Both the position numbers and the translations under genes were made by a program. A stretch of 64,000 nucleotides of DNA from Loripinus fragilis (lineage: Eukaryota > Mollusca > Bivalvia > Lucinida > Lucinidae): positions 43,509,716 through 43,573,715 of the forward strand of contig OZ026530.1 in NCBI GenBank assembly GCA_964019695.1, written 5' to 3'. The first letter of the stretch is position 1. Each line of letters opens with the position of its first letter. The notes beneath the pieces were generated by a model. That model saw nothing but the letters and a program-made list of their open reading frames with translations. It searched no databases and was not told the origin of the DNA. Shown here piece by piece: positions 10,545-20,060 of the stretch.

Positions 10545-10760
10545 CTGTAAATCCGGAAATTTTCGCGAGGGTTTATTTTCACGGAACTGCGCATATACGA
10601 AGGTTCGTGAAAATAAAATCTTCGCGAAATGAATAAAATCATTCTGTAGTTTACTGATATTGGTAAATCATGCCCTAGTCGCGAATTTTAAACGCCGGTA
10701 ATATGTCTTTTACCGCCATTCTCAAAAATAAAATTCTCTCGAAAATTTCCGGATTTACAG
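10545..10760 (+). mobile_element. TA-flanked MITE, CTGTAAATCCGG termini, copy 1
   Basis: 216 bp with TA at both flanks. The TIR ctgtaaatccggaaattttc is matched by gaaaatttccggatttacag. The interior has inverted 'cgaaggttcgtgaaaataaaa' wording. A second copy is at 57109-57322. No ORF; Tc1/mariner-like by its TA target. Confidence 0.93.
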
Positions 10761-10927
10761 TATCTATCTATCGCACGCTATACTGAGTGACCAGACAAGC
10801 CTATTTTTCTGATGCACCTCGTAGCAATAGACACTAATAGCAAGGTATTCTGTTTTTCGGAAGACGGGATAAAATATCTCACAAAGACAAGAGTGCGTGT
10901 ATTCTAAACTAATTTTCTAATGTCTCA

Positions 10928-11049
10928 ACCAAATCATATGATGTGGGTACTCAAAAGAGCCGTCTCATTGAGACGGTTTTTTTAAATACCCAAATCATAT
11001 GATGTGGGAACTCAAAAGAGCCGTCTCATTGAGATGGTTCTTTTGAATA
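10928..11049 (+). repeat. Tandem duplication of a hairpin unit (2 x 61 bp)
   Basis: The unit contains caaatcatatgatgtgggta, then ctcaaaagagc and the hairpin ccgtctcattgagacgg followed by T6-7. A third, more diverged unit is at 12577-12632 and a beginning of one near 29555. The hairpin plus T run would act as a Pol III stop (TTTT), but there is no upstream Pol III gene, so no function is assigned. Confidence 0.85.
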
Positions 11050-11101
11050 CCAAAAACTTACGTTTATTCTGATGTATAAGAAACATTAAAATGCATTTAA
11101 G

Positions 11102-11118
11102 CCCCCCCCCCCCCCCCC
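11102..11118. repeat. Poly-C tract (17)
   Basis: Seventeen consecutive C followed by ggcagcttaggctgctg, a small hairpin. One of several long G/C homopolymers in the window. Confidence 0.95.
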
Positions 11119-11854
11119 GGCAGCTTAGGCTGCTGTCCGTTCAAAGGCGGTGGTTCTGTTGTTGTTGACTTGTTGTTTATTGTTACTCCCATTGTCTATC
11201 ATTGTTCTATGTGCTTTGTTGTACGTTACTTTACACAGGCATCATACCGTTTTCTGACTGCGGAGAATTTGCGGCTAGTCTTGTCACGGGGGTCATTTCT
11301 TTTATGGTGGAGGGGAGGGTTGGTTCAGTAAAAGGGTAAAAAAATATATTTTTATTATCTATATCCAATTCAAATCCATTGTATTAACACAACCAAACAC
11401 TCGTTCATATGCTTAGAATATCGCAAACCTTGCAAACTCTACTGTTGGACCACAAAATATGGGTTAAAACGGTGGAAATTATTTTGAAAGGCAAAAATTG
11501 CTTTCAGTCGATCAAACTGAGAAAATCCTAAAATAACATTTCATTTAACATTGATATCTTAAAAGCCAGGTTATCGATAGCAATTTTGCAAAAAATAATA
11601 TAGTAATTGCTCTTAGCATTTACTAGAAAATGTCATATAAACATGGTGCCTATGCTCAAAAATGTTGATCTTATCCGCGGACGTTGGTGTACCTGTCCGC
11701 GGGGCAGACCAAGATTTTGCTAGTCTAATCGAGGTGATAACTTACGGAAAATGCTAATACTGAAACGCGGATGATACGGTGTTGAACCCTAGTACTGTCC
11801 TCGAAGTTGTAATAGATAAATTTCTTAAAATGCAATAATCCGAATCAACATCAT
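11119..11854. other. No gene; one CCGCGG pair
   Basis: AT-rich sequence. The only notable text is 'tatccgcggacgttggtg' and 'tgtccgcggggcag' (about 11685-11725), echoing the CCGCGG patch at 16940-17225. Confidence 0.5.
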
Positions 11855-12179
11855 TGGCGTAGCTACCATTACGCAGTTACGCACGTGCGTAATAAAAATA
11901 GTAACATTCAAGAGAGGTCACCTAATGTGGTAATAGTGATTTTCATACTATAAGGAACTGCTCATAAAGGAAAGAATTCGCTCCCTCTGGGAGCAAATTC
12001 TTTCCTTTAAGAGAAGTTACCATTTTGAAAAGGGACACAATTGATTGTTTTATTTAAGCAAGCAAATCTCAGTCTAAATTCAGCAAATATATGATACCTA
12101 TATGGACATACGCTTTTCAGTATATCATTGCATTCTCGCATTTGATGTGAGTAACTTTTCCAGCGTTCTAGCTACGCTA
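11855..12179 (+). mobile_element. TGGCGTAGC-family TIR element, copy 2, disrupted
   Basis: It matches copy 1 (3342-3600) from ttggcgtagctaccattacg through the palindrome aaaggaaagaattcgctccc to about 12040. It resumes at gcatttgatgtgagtaactt and ends gcgttctagctacgcta. Between these lies the left arm of a separate inverted repeat whose right arm falls outside the element. Confidence 0.75.
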
Positions 12180-12263
12180 TGTTTTATTTAAAAAAAGTAT
12201 GCAATGATATACTGAAAAGCGTAAGTCCATATAGGTATCATATATTTTCTGAAATTAGACTGA
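12068..12263. repeat. 66-bp inverted repeat interleaved with the TIR element
   Basis: The left arm at 12068-12133 (aaatatatgatacctatatg ... ttttcagtatatcattgcat) is mirrored at 12199-12263 with few changes. The spacer includes the last ~40 bp of the TGGCGTAGC element. The arms are too long and similar to be chance. Confidence 0.85.
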
Positions 12264-12576
12264 ACTTTACTTGAATTAAATAAAAGAATCAACTCAAAAT
12301 AAAATATTTTGTCAGTATCCCGATCCTTCCCCTAAATGTTTGAAAATATGGCCAAACGATATATTTGTGCTTGTAGTTGCTCCATGTTGGAGAAGAAAGT
12401 CAAACTTTTAGGTTCGCAACACTGTAATTTGATTTCTATGATCAATTTAATACAAATGGAGTTCCCATCATGCATCCCTTATGTTGGTCTTAATATTGTT
12501 TTGAACATAAGCAGCACTTCAGTTAAAATTGTGTAAGAGTAACATACATGTAACTTTCTTATTTCTCAACCAAAGC

Positions 12577-12632
12577 ATATGCTGTGGGTACTCAAAAGAA
12601 CCGTCGCGATGAAACGGTTCTTTTAAGCACCA
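12577..12632 (+). repeat. Third copy of the hairpin unit
   Basis: accaaagcatatgctgtggg, ctcaaaagaaccg and cggttcttttaagcaccaaa match the units at 10928-11049 with compensating changes in the hairpin (ccgtcgcgatgaaacgg), so pairing is partly kept. Confidence 0.75.
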
Positions 12633-12794
12633 AAACACAGGCTAACAGGAGAAGAGAGGACATACTGGAAATGTAACGACAACGAATGCTGAGGATGAGC
12701 GGTTACTGTTTCAGAGGAACGACAAGTAACAAAAGAACATTTTCGTTTCCCTGACTCTGCACTGATTGAGGCAAAGAAAGGCTATCGCAGGGTA

Positions 12795-12880
12795 AAAGTT
12801 TTCAAGCGACTAGCAAAGGCTCTAATCAGCCTGCGCATATGCGCAGGCTGATCTGTGTCTTTGCAGGTCGGAAATACCTC
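12795..12880 (+). repeat. Palindromic tail of repeat R1
   Basis: ttttcaagcgactagcaaag, then gcctgcgcatatgcgcaggc, then ctgatctgtgtctttgcagg. Same layout as 650-735 and 27475-27555. Confidence 0.75.
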
Positions 12881-13252
12881 ATTGAAATAATCAAAACATA
12901 ATTCATGCAAGAACTTCTGTTATTATGGTAAATGTAAGTAGAATAGAATCGGGATAAGCTTCTGTTAAAAATACTTTTAAAAACATGATAATAAAATAGA
13001 ATAATAAAATAAAAGTGATCCGACTTATTTCTGGGGAGTTAGATAGACACTGCTTTCTCACGAAATATAGAGGACCTACCTACAGTTTTCTTTCATTTTT
13101 CCTGTTTTGAGCTACTCCCGGGTGAGTCGTCATACAATACATTAGATCCACTGCGTTGGTGTTTCTTTGCAATACGCAATATTGTGATCAAGAATAAAGT
13201 AATTGCAGCCTTCTGATTTTACTTAAACTGAATCGGAAATTTTATATTGGTG

Positions 13253-13471
13253 AGGCTCTCCCAGGCGTTTTGGGGACAGGGAAAATGTCATTTATTTCAC
13301 GTAAACGGGGAAAGTAAGGCCAACTTTTGATGTAAACAGAAGAACAAAGATAATAATGGGGAACAGGGCACATAAGATAACGAATTTATGATGTGGGGGC
13401 AGGGGAACACGCCCCTCTATTTCAGGGGAACATGGGAACATTTACCCCCACCACTTTGGGAGGGCCTCGCG
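13253..13471 (+). mobile_element. Possible TIR element with GGGGAACA wording
   Basis: gaggctctccca near 13253 and tgggagggcctc near 13460-13471 are imperfect inverted ends. Between them 'ggggaaca', 'ggggaaag' and 'ggggaacacg' recur in one orientation. No target duplication found. Confidence 0.35.
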
Positions 13472-13517
13472 AATGTATCTTCTGCTTAACACACCAAAGC
13501 ATAAGGAATATAGTATT

Positions 13518-14601
13518 GAGGCCCCAGGGGGTCTATGCTCCCTTGATCCCTGAAAATAATGCACTGATTTCCCAAAATTCCTCAGCTCCCTGAAAGTATT
13601 TTTCCTTTGCTCCCCAAATCCTTAAAATTAATTCAGCTTCTCCCAAATCCCCAAAAATATAAGCCAATTCTCCCTAAAATGCAATTTTTTCTTTCCATAG
13701 TATTAAATTCACATGCCTAAAACAATGAAGCTATACACGATCGGATGACTAAATATTCACTTAATATATTTACGTATATACATTTAAAGATAAGGCTTAG
13801 CCAAAGAATACAACTATTACATGATATGTAATTAGTTTAATGAAATAAACACTTGTGCTAGGGTGTTCCGGGGACGTGCTCCCCCTGGAAAAATGATAAA
13901 ATGGTGCGATTTGGTGCATTCTGCATGAGTGTTCCAAAGTATGTTATTATCAACTTTTAGGATAATAAATCAACAACACCCCAAATTTTGTGTCATATTT
14001 TTCTCCAAGATAAATCCAGATGCGCACGTTAGTACAAAAATGAATACAATCACATATTACATTGGGGGTCTGGGTGAAATATCCCCCCGAAAGCCAAAGA
14101 AATGTAAAAATAATGGATGCTTTTCCATATCATATAATGATGTGGATTCAGATTCGTGCTAGGGGGGTCCGGGGGTAACTCCAAGAATTTTTTTTATTAA
14201 AATGGTGCAAGCTGGCGCCATCTGAGTGTTTCAAAATACATTATTATCAAACTAAAAATTAACAATTTTAAGGATAATAAATTAGCAAAGTAAAAAGTAT
14301 TCACCAATACCAATGCAGAGTGGCATGTTAGAGCTCGAAAGTAAATACATTTAGATTTTCCAAGGGGGGGGGGGGTATGGGGGCTTCCCCTTAGAAGCCG
14401 AAGAATTAAAAAAAAAATCAAATGAAGGCTTTTCCTTTAAGGTAAGAGTTCATAAGTTTATTTTTTACTTTTTTGCAGGGCTCCCAAAATACCCAAAACT
14501 ATAAGTTTGCTCCTATAATCCCTGAAATAATTACCAGTGCAGCCCAGCTTCCTGAAAATAAATAGCCCTTCTCCCCAGCTCCCCTAAAACCCCAGGGGCC
14601 C
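13518..14601 (+). mobile_element. TIR element with CTCCCTGAAAA phrases and 7-bp target duplication
   Basis: TAGTATT flanks it (13511-13517 and 14602-14608). The ends gaggccccaggggg and ccccaggggccc are imperfect inverted repeats. Phrases such as 'ctccctgaaaa' and 'ctccccaaatcc' recur just inside both ends in the same orientation. The interior holds a duplicated ~300-bp block (13857 onward and 14158 onward) that starts 'gtgctagg', shares 'gataataaat' and 'attatcaa', and contains a G-rich tract at about 14365. No transposase. A 7-bp duplication is compatible with a hAT-like origin. Confidence 0.7.
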
Positions 14602-14822
14602 TAGTATTTATTTCAAGATAAAGGCGCGCGGCAAGGCAGAAGCAAGGATGCATGGGCTTCAACATCACATGGGCCTCGATGCGAGAAATCTCAAAGAACA
14701 ATAAAGGCGCTGGTCTTTTCGCGCAGTCTGATCAGCGTCTTTGTTATTCGCAATCATTTCTGAAAAGTAAAGTAACAAGGTCAAATATCTTAATTCTTCA
14801 ACCCTCTGACTACGCACCTGAT

Positions 14823-14957
14823 TTTGTTTGATTTGATTCTTAATTTACCTCCCAGTCAACAATTTTTCAGATATATCGGGACGGGTCTTCCTGGGTTGAA
14901 CCAGTACTAAAACAAGGATAAATGTGTCTTGCTCAAGGACACAACACAGTGCGACGC
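14823..14957 (-). mobile_element. SINE-C fragment, reverse
   Basis: The complement reads ...gcgtcgcactgtgttgtgtc, ttgagcaagacacatttatc, cttgttttagtactggttca and ending gaatcaaatcaaacaaaa. The tRNA-like head is missing, so this is the 3' part only. Confidence 0.85.
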
Positions 14958-15109
14958 CCATGTCATCTACATGTAAATACTGTCTGCAACTGATTTCTAT
15001 CTCCGAGATGTCCTCTTTCGTCCACTGAGAACAACATAATTAGGCAAGCCCCTAATATAATGGGAGCAACAATAAAAATGGACGGACGCCAAAAGATACG
15101 CCGCCATAG

Positions 15110-15391
15110 GGCATCCGCGGATCCAGACCCCCCCCCCCCCCCCCGAAATATCACAAAAATGTAGGGTTTCTTAGCAATTCCGGTCCGGATCCCCTGAAAA
15201 ATCAGTTATCATCCTAGCATTCAATGATGGGCCAGCAGCATCGGCTCGTCAGCGAAACGCCATTTGACGCCATTCAAATGGCGTTTAGTAGTTTCTGGAT
15301 CCTACCTCTCGTCATCATTCAAAAACAAGCAAAGGAAAAAAAACCGTTATAGTTGGACCCCTCTGACAAAAACTGTCTGGATCCGCACATG
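15110..15391 (+). mobile_element. GCGGATCCAGA-terminated MITE (family G), copy 1
   Basis: The ends ccgcggatccagac and gtctggatccgcacatg are inverted. An 18-C run lies just inside the left end. Shared internal text: agcaattccggtccggatcc, ccctgaaaaatca and a central palindrome, gcgaaacgccattt. Other copies: 24660-24983, 26571-26877 (reverse) and 33742-34167. Confidence 0.85.
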
Positions 15392-15513
15392 TAGGACGGA
15401 CAGTAGCATATTCCTCTGTTGTCTACAATGCATATAACTTGCAACAAATATGCCCCCAAAATTCTGTTGCTGTTATCAATAACTTACCCCGAAGAACAAG
15501 ACACGCAGCTCAG

Positions 15514-15885
15514 GAGGGGGGGGGGGGGGGTAATCTAATATTTTCATACACACGAAGGCTCAGGCCATTTTTAGGGGTTCAAAAATTTCAATTTCAGTAT
15601 GTTTTGGGGTTTTCGGAGAAATGAATATTTTTGGGGGTATGAAGATTTTGTGGATATTTGGGGGTTTATCACATAATTGGACTATATTTAAGGGTCATTT
15701 CTATGCATTTTAGGGTCTTTTCATTCGGTCACGGTACATAATGGGGGATTTTTTTGGGGTTGCTAAAACTTCAAATATTTTTGGGGTACTTGAAATTCTT
15801 GATATTTTTGGGGTGAACGGTAGATGCTGGGACTGACCAAACTTATGAAGAAAAATGAGAGTTACGCCCCCCCCCCCCCCCCCCC
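15514..15885 (+). mobile_element. Phrase-array element with poly-G/poly-C ends, copy 1
   Basis: Left end: 17 G then taatctaatattttcatac. Right end: gaaaaatgagagttacg then 19 C. Together they form an inverted repeat. The interior repeats 'atatttttggggt' variants near both sides in the same orientation. A second copy is at 16065-16428. Confidence 0.7.
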
Positions 15886-16064
15886 ACACTCCCCCAGCCC
15901 TGGGACATGCAACCACTTTTATGTAACAAGTATACGCTTTTACAAAGAAGTTTAGTCTACGCGGTTGGTCCGGCTGGCTTACTGATTGATTGACTGAGAA
16001 GCAAGCAGACAGACAGCTATATTTTGGTGCATACTTTTCTAAAAACAATGGTCAGCTTTCGGCT

Positions 16065-16428
16065 GAGGGGGGTGGGTGGTACTCTAATATTATCATATAT
16101 AAGTAGGTTCGGTCCACTTTTGGAGGTTCAAAATTTTTAATTTCCTTTTTTTTATTGGGGGGGGGGGGGGCGGGTCAGAAAAATTAATAATATGTTTTCG
16201 GGTATGATGATATTATGAATAAGTTTTTGGACTTTTTGGGGAGTCATTTCCATACAGTTTAGGGCTTTTCTTAAGGTCAAGGTACCGTGTTGGAAAATGT
16301 GTTTTGGGTCGCTAAATTTCAAATATTTTTTGGGTATGCCTGATATTCCTTATATTTTTTGGGGAAAAGAGTTGATGCTGGGTACAAGCCTACGTATTTA
16401 GAAAAAAATGAAAGTATCCCCAGTGGGG
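16065..16428 (+). mobile_element. Phrase-array element with G-rich ends, copy 2
   Basis: ggggggtgggtggtactctaat at the left and gaaaaaaatgaaagtatccc at the right correspond to copy 1. Internally 'gggtcatttc', 'aaatattttttgggtat' and 'tgatgctgggtacaa' also align. A 12-G run near 16158 interrupts the left half. Confidence 0.65.
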
Positions 16429-16790
16429 CAAGGCACTCTTACAACCTGAGCTACGAGATAATATAGAAAACTGGCCTACAAAACAAGTAAAAAGAGCAAA
16501 GAACCGATACAGCGAAACAGACAGTCATAGGCGAGTGGACAGACAAGTTTGCGGCAGGCAGACGACTAGATTATGCTGCTCACAGCCTTCAGAACATTGG
16601 ACAGGCGCTCTAACCATCTGAGCCACTAGACACATGTAAGCTGGTTTAACGAGCATACAAGTAAAATAACCAATGCATACAGACGGGCAGACTGATTAAC
16701 GGGCAGACAGACAAACAGCTAGATTTTGCTGCTCACAACCTTGGCACTTTGGTCAGGCGATCTTACTACCGTAAATACTAGATTATTTAG
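16420..16790 (-). repeat. Degenerate tRNA-like A-box units in a tandem repeat
   Basis: The complement of 16600-16633 reads tagtggctcagatggttaga, a canonical tRNA D-arm/A box; that of 16426-16460 reads tcgtagctcaggttgtaaga; a third weaker one lies near 16745-16775. Between them is shared text (ctagattwtgctgctcacar) and 'cagacagacag' wording. The B box is degraded (ggctgtgagcagcataat), so these are tRNA-derived repeat remnants rather than genes. Confidence 0.6.
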
Positions 16791-16936
16791 CTAAATGAGC
16801 ATTCAGAGAAATAAAAAAAGCGAAACCCAAATGCGTTTCATTCTGATTTAACCGTAATTGGTCCAGTGGTTTCAGCACACCAGTGCACCTACCTATCTTT
16901 TGTCATAGATGAGTCTGATAGTTTTTTTTGTTTTAG

Positions 16937-17009
16937 GATTTCCGCGGAAAAGAAAGCATATTGCAGAACCCCGCGGCCATGAACAACGCCGACAATGGTC
17001 ACATCCGCG
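16937..17009 (+). CDS. Candidate internal exon, weak
   Basis: A T-rich tract ending ttttttttgttttag precedes it and gtaagatt follows. In phase 0 the frame is open (DFRGKESILQNPAAMNNADN ...) and stays open past the donor to a TAG at 17093-17095. The other two frames hit stops. Phase 0 entry does not fit the best donor of the 9042 exon (phase 2), though it fits the weaker donor at 9176. Caution: 'accccgcggcca' occurs both inside it and in non-coding sequence at 17190-17200, so the apparent exon may be part of a CCGCGG-rich repeat. Confidence 0.25.
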
Positions 17010-17095
17010 GTAAGATTAGGAGCATGCTCTCACCCCGTGGTTCAGATTCGCATCAAACTCGCAATAGAACCAGTATCGGCTGTCCCTGCTGGTAG

Positions 17096-17690
17096 AAACC
17101 AACAGACTATCAAAATGTAAGTGCCTTTGAGCCCATAACTGGTTCTTGCCGCTTTAATTAATGTGTGAAAAAACGGTTCTGAAAAGCCCTACCCCGCGGC
17201 CAGATAACAAAACCCCGCGGACGCTATAGCATTTTTTTACGCACCTCCGTGGTTAAGACTTGCAACCGTTGAAGGGGTAGGGGCAGAAATCCCGTTCTCA
17301 TAAACAATTGACGCTTATTTAAGACGAATCAGTAACATACAGGTAAAAACAAGTAAACGTCGTTTCACCAAAAACGCAAAAAATATAGAGACCATTTCTG
17401 TAAAAAGGTTTAATTGTCAATTGAATCCCAAAGTATCCCGATTTCAAGGACACGTTCATGATGTGTTTGCATTTTACTCGCATATTTTAAGTACTGTAAT
17501 GCCTTAGCCATGATGTGTTGTTAGGGTGACTATTCAAGAAAACATATATGCCTTTAATCGACTCTAACAAGTGTTCGTAAATATTTTTTTACTATTTCAA
17601 ATGAGAGCCCCTACCTTCAATTTCAGTATATTTATTCTCCGCGAAAAGACTAGTTGAAAAATATCCGCGTCCAAGAATTTGGTATGATAC
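17096..17690. other. No gene; CCGCGG-rich start
   Basis: Two more CCGCGG sites near 17195 and 17217 with the shared phrase accccgcgg, then ordinary AT-rich sequence. A GTAAGT donor-like site near 17117 has no open frame leading into it. Confidence 0.45.
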
Positions 17691-17694
17691 CTGT

Positions 17695-17870
17695 GCTTTA
17701 TGTACCTTCTAGTTTTGCAATCATCTTGATGGGGAATAGAGAGCTGGTTGCTTTGCTTAGTTTGTCTTCCTGGTGTCTCGTGATTGTTATGTGGCTCTTC
17801 CTCGCGGTGCCATGGGTTATTCGGCAGGTTGTGATTGTGGTATTTCCTGATCATACTCACTTACTATTAT
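17695..17870 (+). repeat. 'VVFPDHTH' repeat R4, longest copy
   Basis: The frame through 17654-17935 contains IILMGNRELVALLSLSSWC and then VVIVVFPDHTHLLL. The DNA from about 17715 (gcaatcatcttgatggggaa) to tcctgatcatactcac matches 39727-39856, and its 3' end matches 3985-4030. The translated wording is one I associate with repeat-derived predicted peptides in bivalves (recollection, unchecked). I treat it as a repeat, not a gene. Confidence 0.6.
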
Positions 17871-18672
17871 GGCGTGTAAAATCTGCTTATCTGAACCGTG
17901 CTTCTGATTTTGTTCTGTTTTTATTGAATCATTAGTCCGTTGGGGGCTATGTTATTATTTAGTGGAAAGAAGTTTGTTTAAGATGGCACCAGGGGCCAAG
18001 TGAAGCGCATATGCCATCGGGGAATACTGTAAATACGGAATATCAATTTTCCACGCAATTATTACGCGCCCTCAGCAGATTCTAAGAAAGGTCGTATTAC
18101 GAAGCTAATATAACAGGATATTACTATTGTAATATGATACGTGCCATAGAGAAATCCGTCGTTTGTGTTTTGACTTAAACATACCTGCTCAGCTACAGAG
18201 GCTACATGTAACAAGAACCTAAAAATGATTGTGGCATGTAGTAGACATGAATTTATTTTATACAATAATGTTTTTGTTGCGCGCACCATGTGCTTTAACG
18301 AGGTTGCGGAGACAAGCATATCTTGTACTCAAGTCGTTTTTATTGAGTTTTATCTTTTTTCGAGGCATGGCTTTAGATATATTGAATATTAATCTGAGAC
18401 GTGTCGCGAAAGACATGTCTTTATTTTAACATGTGAACACGCACGACAGCTCAAATCAGCTGGAGAAATTTTATGGGCAATTTCTTAGAATAAACACAAC
18501 CTAGAAATGTAATAAAGCGTGTACATGAAGGATATAGTCCTCTGTATATTGCTTATGGAAATTGCAATAAAACGATACAATGATTATGGACATAAATCTT
18601 AGCACGCTGGGTAATTCAGCATGCTCTTTTGTCGTCAGGGAAATCGTCTTGCCAAAGGCTCAATGTGAAATA

Positions 18673-18870
18673 GGGTAAAGTCGGGTATATTCGGACAGAC
18701 TGCTAAATTCGGACAGCCACCTTGCTTGCTTCATAGTTTAGTTATTGGAATAAAAAATAAGTTAACTTAGCAAACAGTGAAAATCCTGATGAGACCTCTC
18801 ATCTGGATTTCCACTGTTTGCAAATGTATGTCCGAATTTACCTGATGTCCGAAGTTACCCGACTTAACCC
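18673..18870 (+). mobile_element. TA-flanked MITE, GGGTAAAGTCGGGTA termini
   Basis: 198 bp between TA dinucleotides (18671-18672 and 18871-18872). The left end gggtaaagtcgggtatattc and right end gaagttacccgacttaaccc are inverted. Further in, 'attcggacag' mirrors 'tgtccgaattta', and a central hairpin is formed by gcaaacagtgaaaatcc and its near complement. Tc1/mariner-like non-autonomous element. Confidence 0.92.
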
Positions 18871-18889
18871 TAATGTGATAATTGGATGT

Positions 18890-20060
18890 CCGTCGTGCGT
18901 CGTCCATCATCTGTTGTCAAAAATGCTTCATAGGACATCTTTTCCTAAATTACCAGCTGGATGTTGACCAAACTTGGCAGGAATGATTTTTATATGGTTC
19001 TTTTGATTGAGTGTTCAAATGGTTCATGTCTGTTGCATATCTAGGCCACACAGGCTAGAAATAGATTTTCGAAATGAAAACTGTAAAATTCTTCTTGTCT
19101 GAAACCATAAGGCTTAGAGCTTTTGTCTAAAACCGCAAGGCCTAGAGCATTGAAATTTCGTAGGTAGCATCAGCTTGTGGCTCTCTTTCAAGTTTGTTCA
19201 AATTTTGTTTTGGGGCCACAAATGGCCCCGTCGAATTGGGTCCCATATGCTTGTATAGGGGAACATGCCATCTTCTTGTCAGAAATCGCAAGGCCTAGGG
19301 CCTTGACACCAAATTGCAACTAGTGGATCTCTACCAAGTTTGTTCACATTATGCCACAGGGGCCCAAATAAGTCCCTATGTAGGAGGTCACAAAGGCTTA
19401 TATTGGGAAAACATGAAACAATCTTCTTGTCTGAAACCTAGATGCCTAGAAGGGAGCACAGTGGCTCAGTGGTAGAGTGCTTGACTCGAGACGGAGGTGT
19501 TGCCATTTCGAGCCTCACCGAAGTCACTACGTTATATCCTTGAGAAAGTACTGATTCAACGCAGGAAGTCCCGTCCTGACAAAACTAAAATGTTGATTGG
19601 GACGTTAAGAATCATATCAAACAAACAAAACCCTTATCTCCTAGAGCCTTGATATTTGATATGTAGCATCACCTGGTGGACATCTACCAAGTTTGGCACC
19701 ATGCAGGGGGTCACATGTTTTACATAGGCTCATAGAGGGAAAGTACAAACAATCTTCTTGTCTGAAAACACAAGGCCTAGAGCCTTGATATTTGGTATTT
19801 AGCATAATTAATTGGGCATTTACCAAGTTTGTTCCACAATTATGCCACTGTGGCCAAAAATACGCAGGGAGCCATTTACATTGTTTATGCTTATATAGGG
19901 AAAAATTAAAAATATTCTTGTCTGGAACCACTAGGCCTGAAGCCCTGATATTTGGTATATTTGATGTTTGTAGCGTTACCTAGTGGACCTCTACCAAACT
20001 TGCTGTTCGTCACTACAATGCTGTTGTTGAGATATGTGGATACGTCTTTTACATGGAATT
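18890..20060 (+). repeat. ~160-180-bp tandem array interrupted by a SINE
   Basis: Units with 'cttcttgtctgaaaccacaagg', 'cctagagccttgatatttgg', 'ctctaccaagtttgttcac' and 'gccacaggggcca' begin near 19091, 19272, 19432, 19755 and 19914. Spacing is regular once the SINE at 19452-19630 is removed. The leading part (gatgtccgtcgtgcgtcgtc) resembles the opening of other array-bearing elements here. Non-coding. Confidence 0.8.
19452..19630 (+). mobile_element. SINE-C, near full length
   Basis: gggagcacagtggctcagtg (A-box region), degenerate B box catttcgagcc, then ttgagaaagtactgattcaa and ending gttaagaatcatatcaaaca. It sits inside a tandem-array unit; the target duplication is unclear. Confidence 0.88.

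Noticed and set aside
10945..10990. Bacterial-type intrinsic terminators (GC hairpin plus T run)
   Set aside because: Part of a repeated unit in eukaryotic DNA with no upstream transcription unit.
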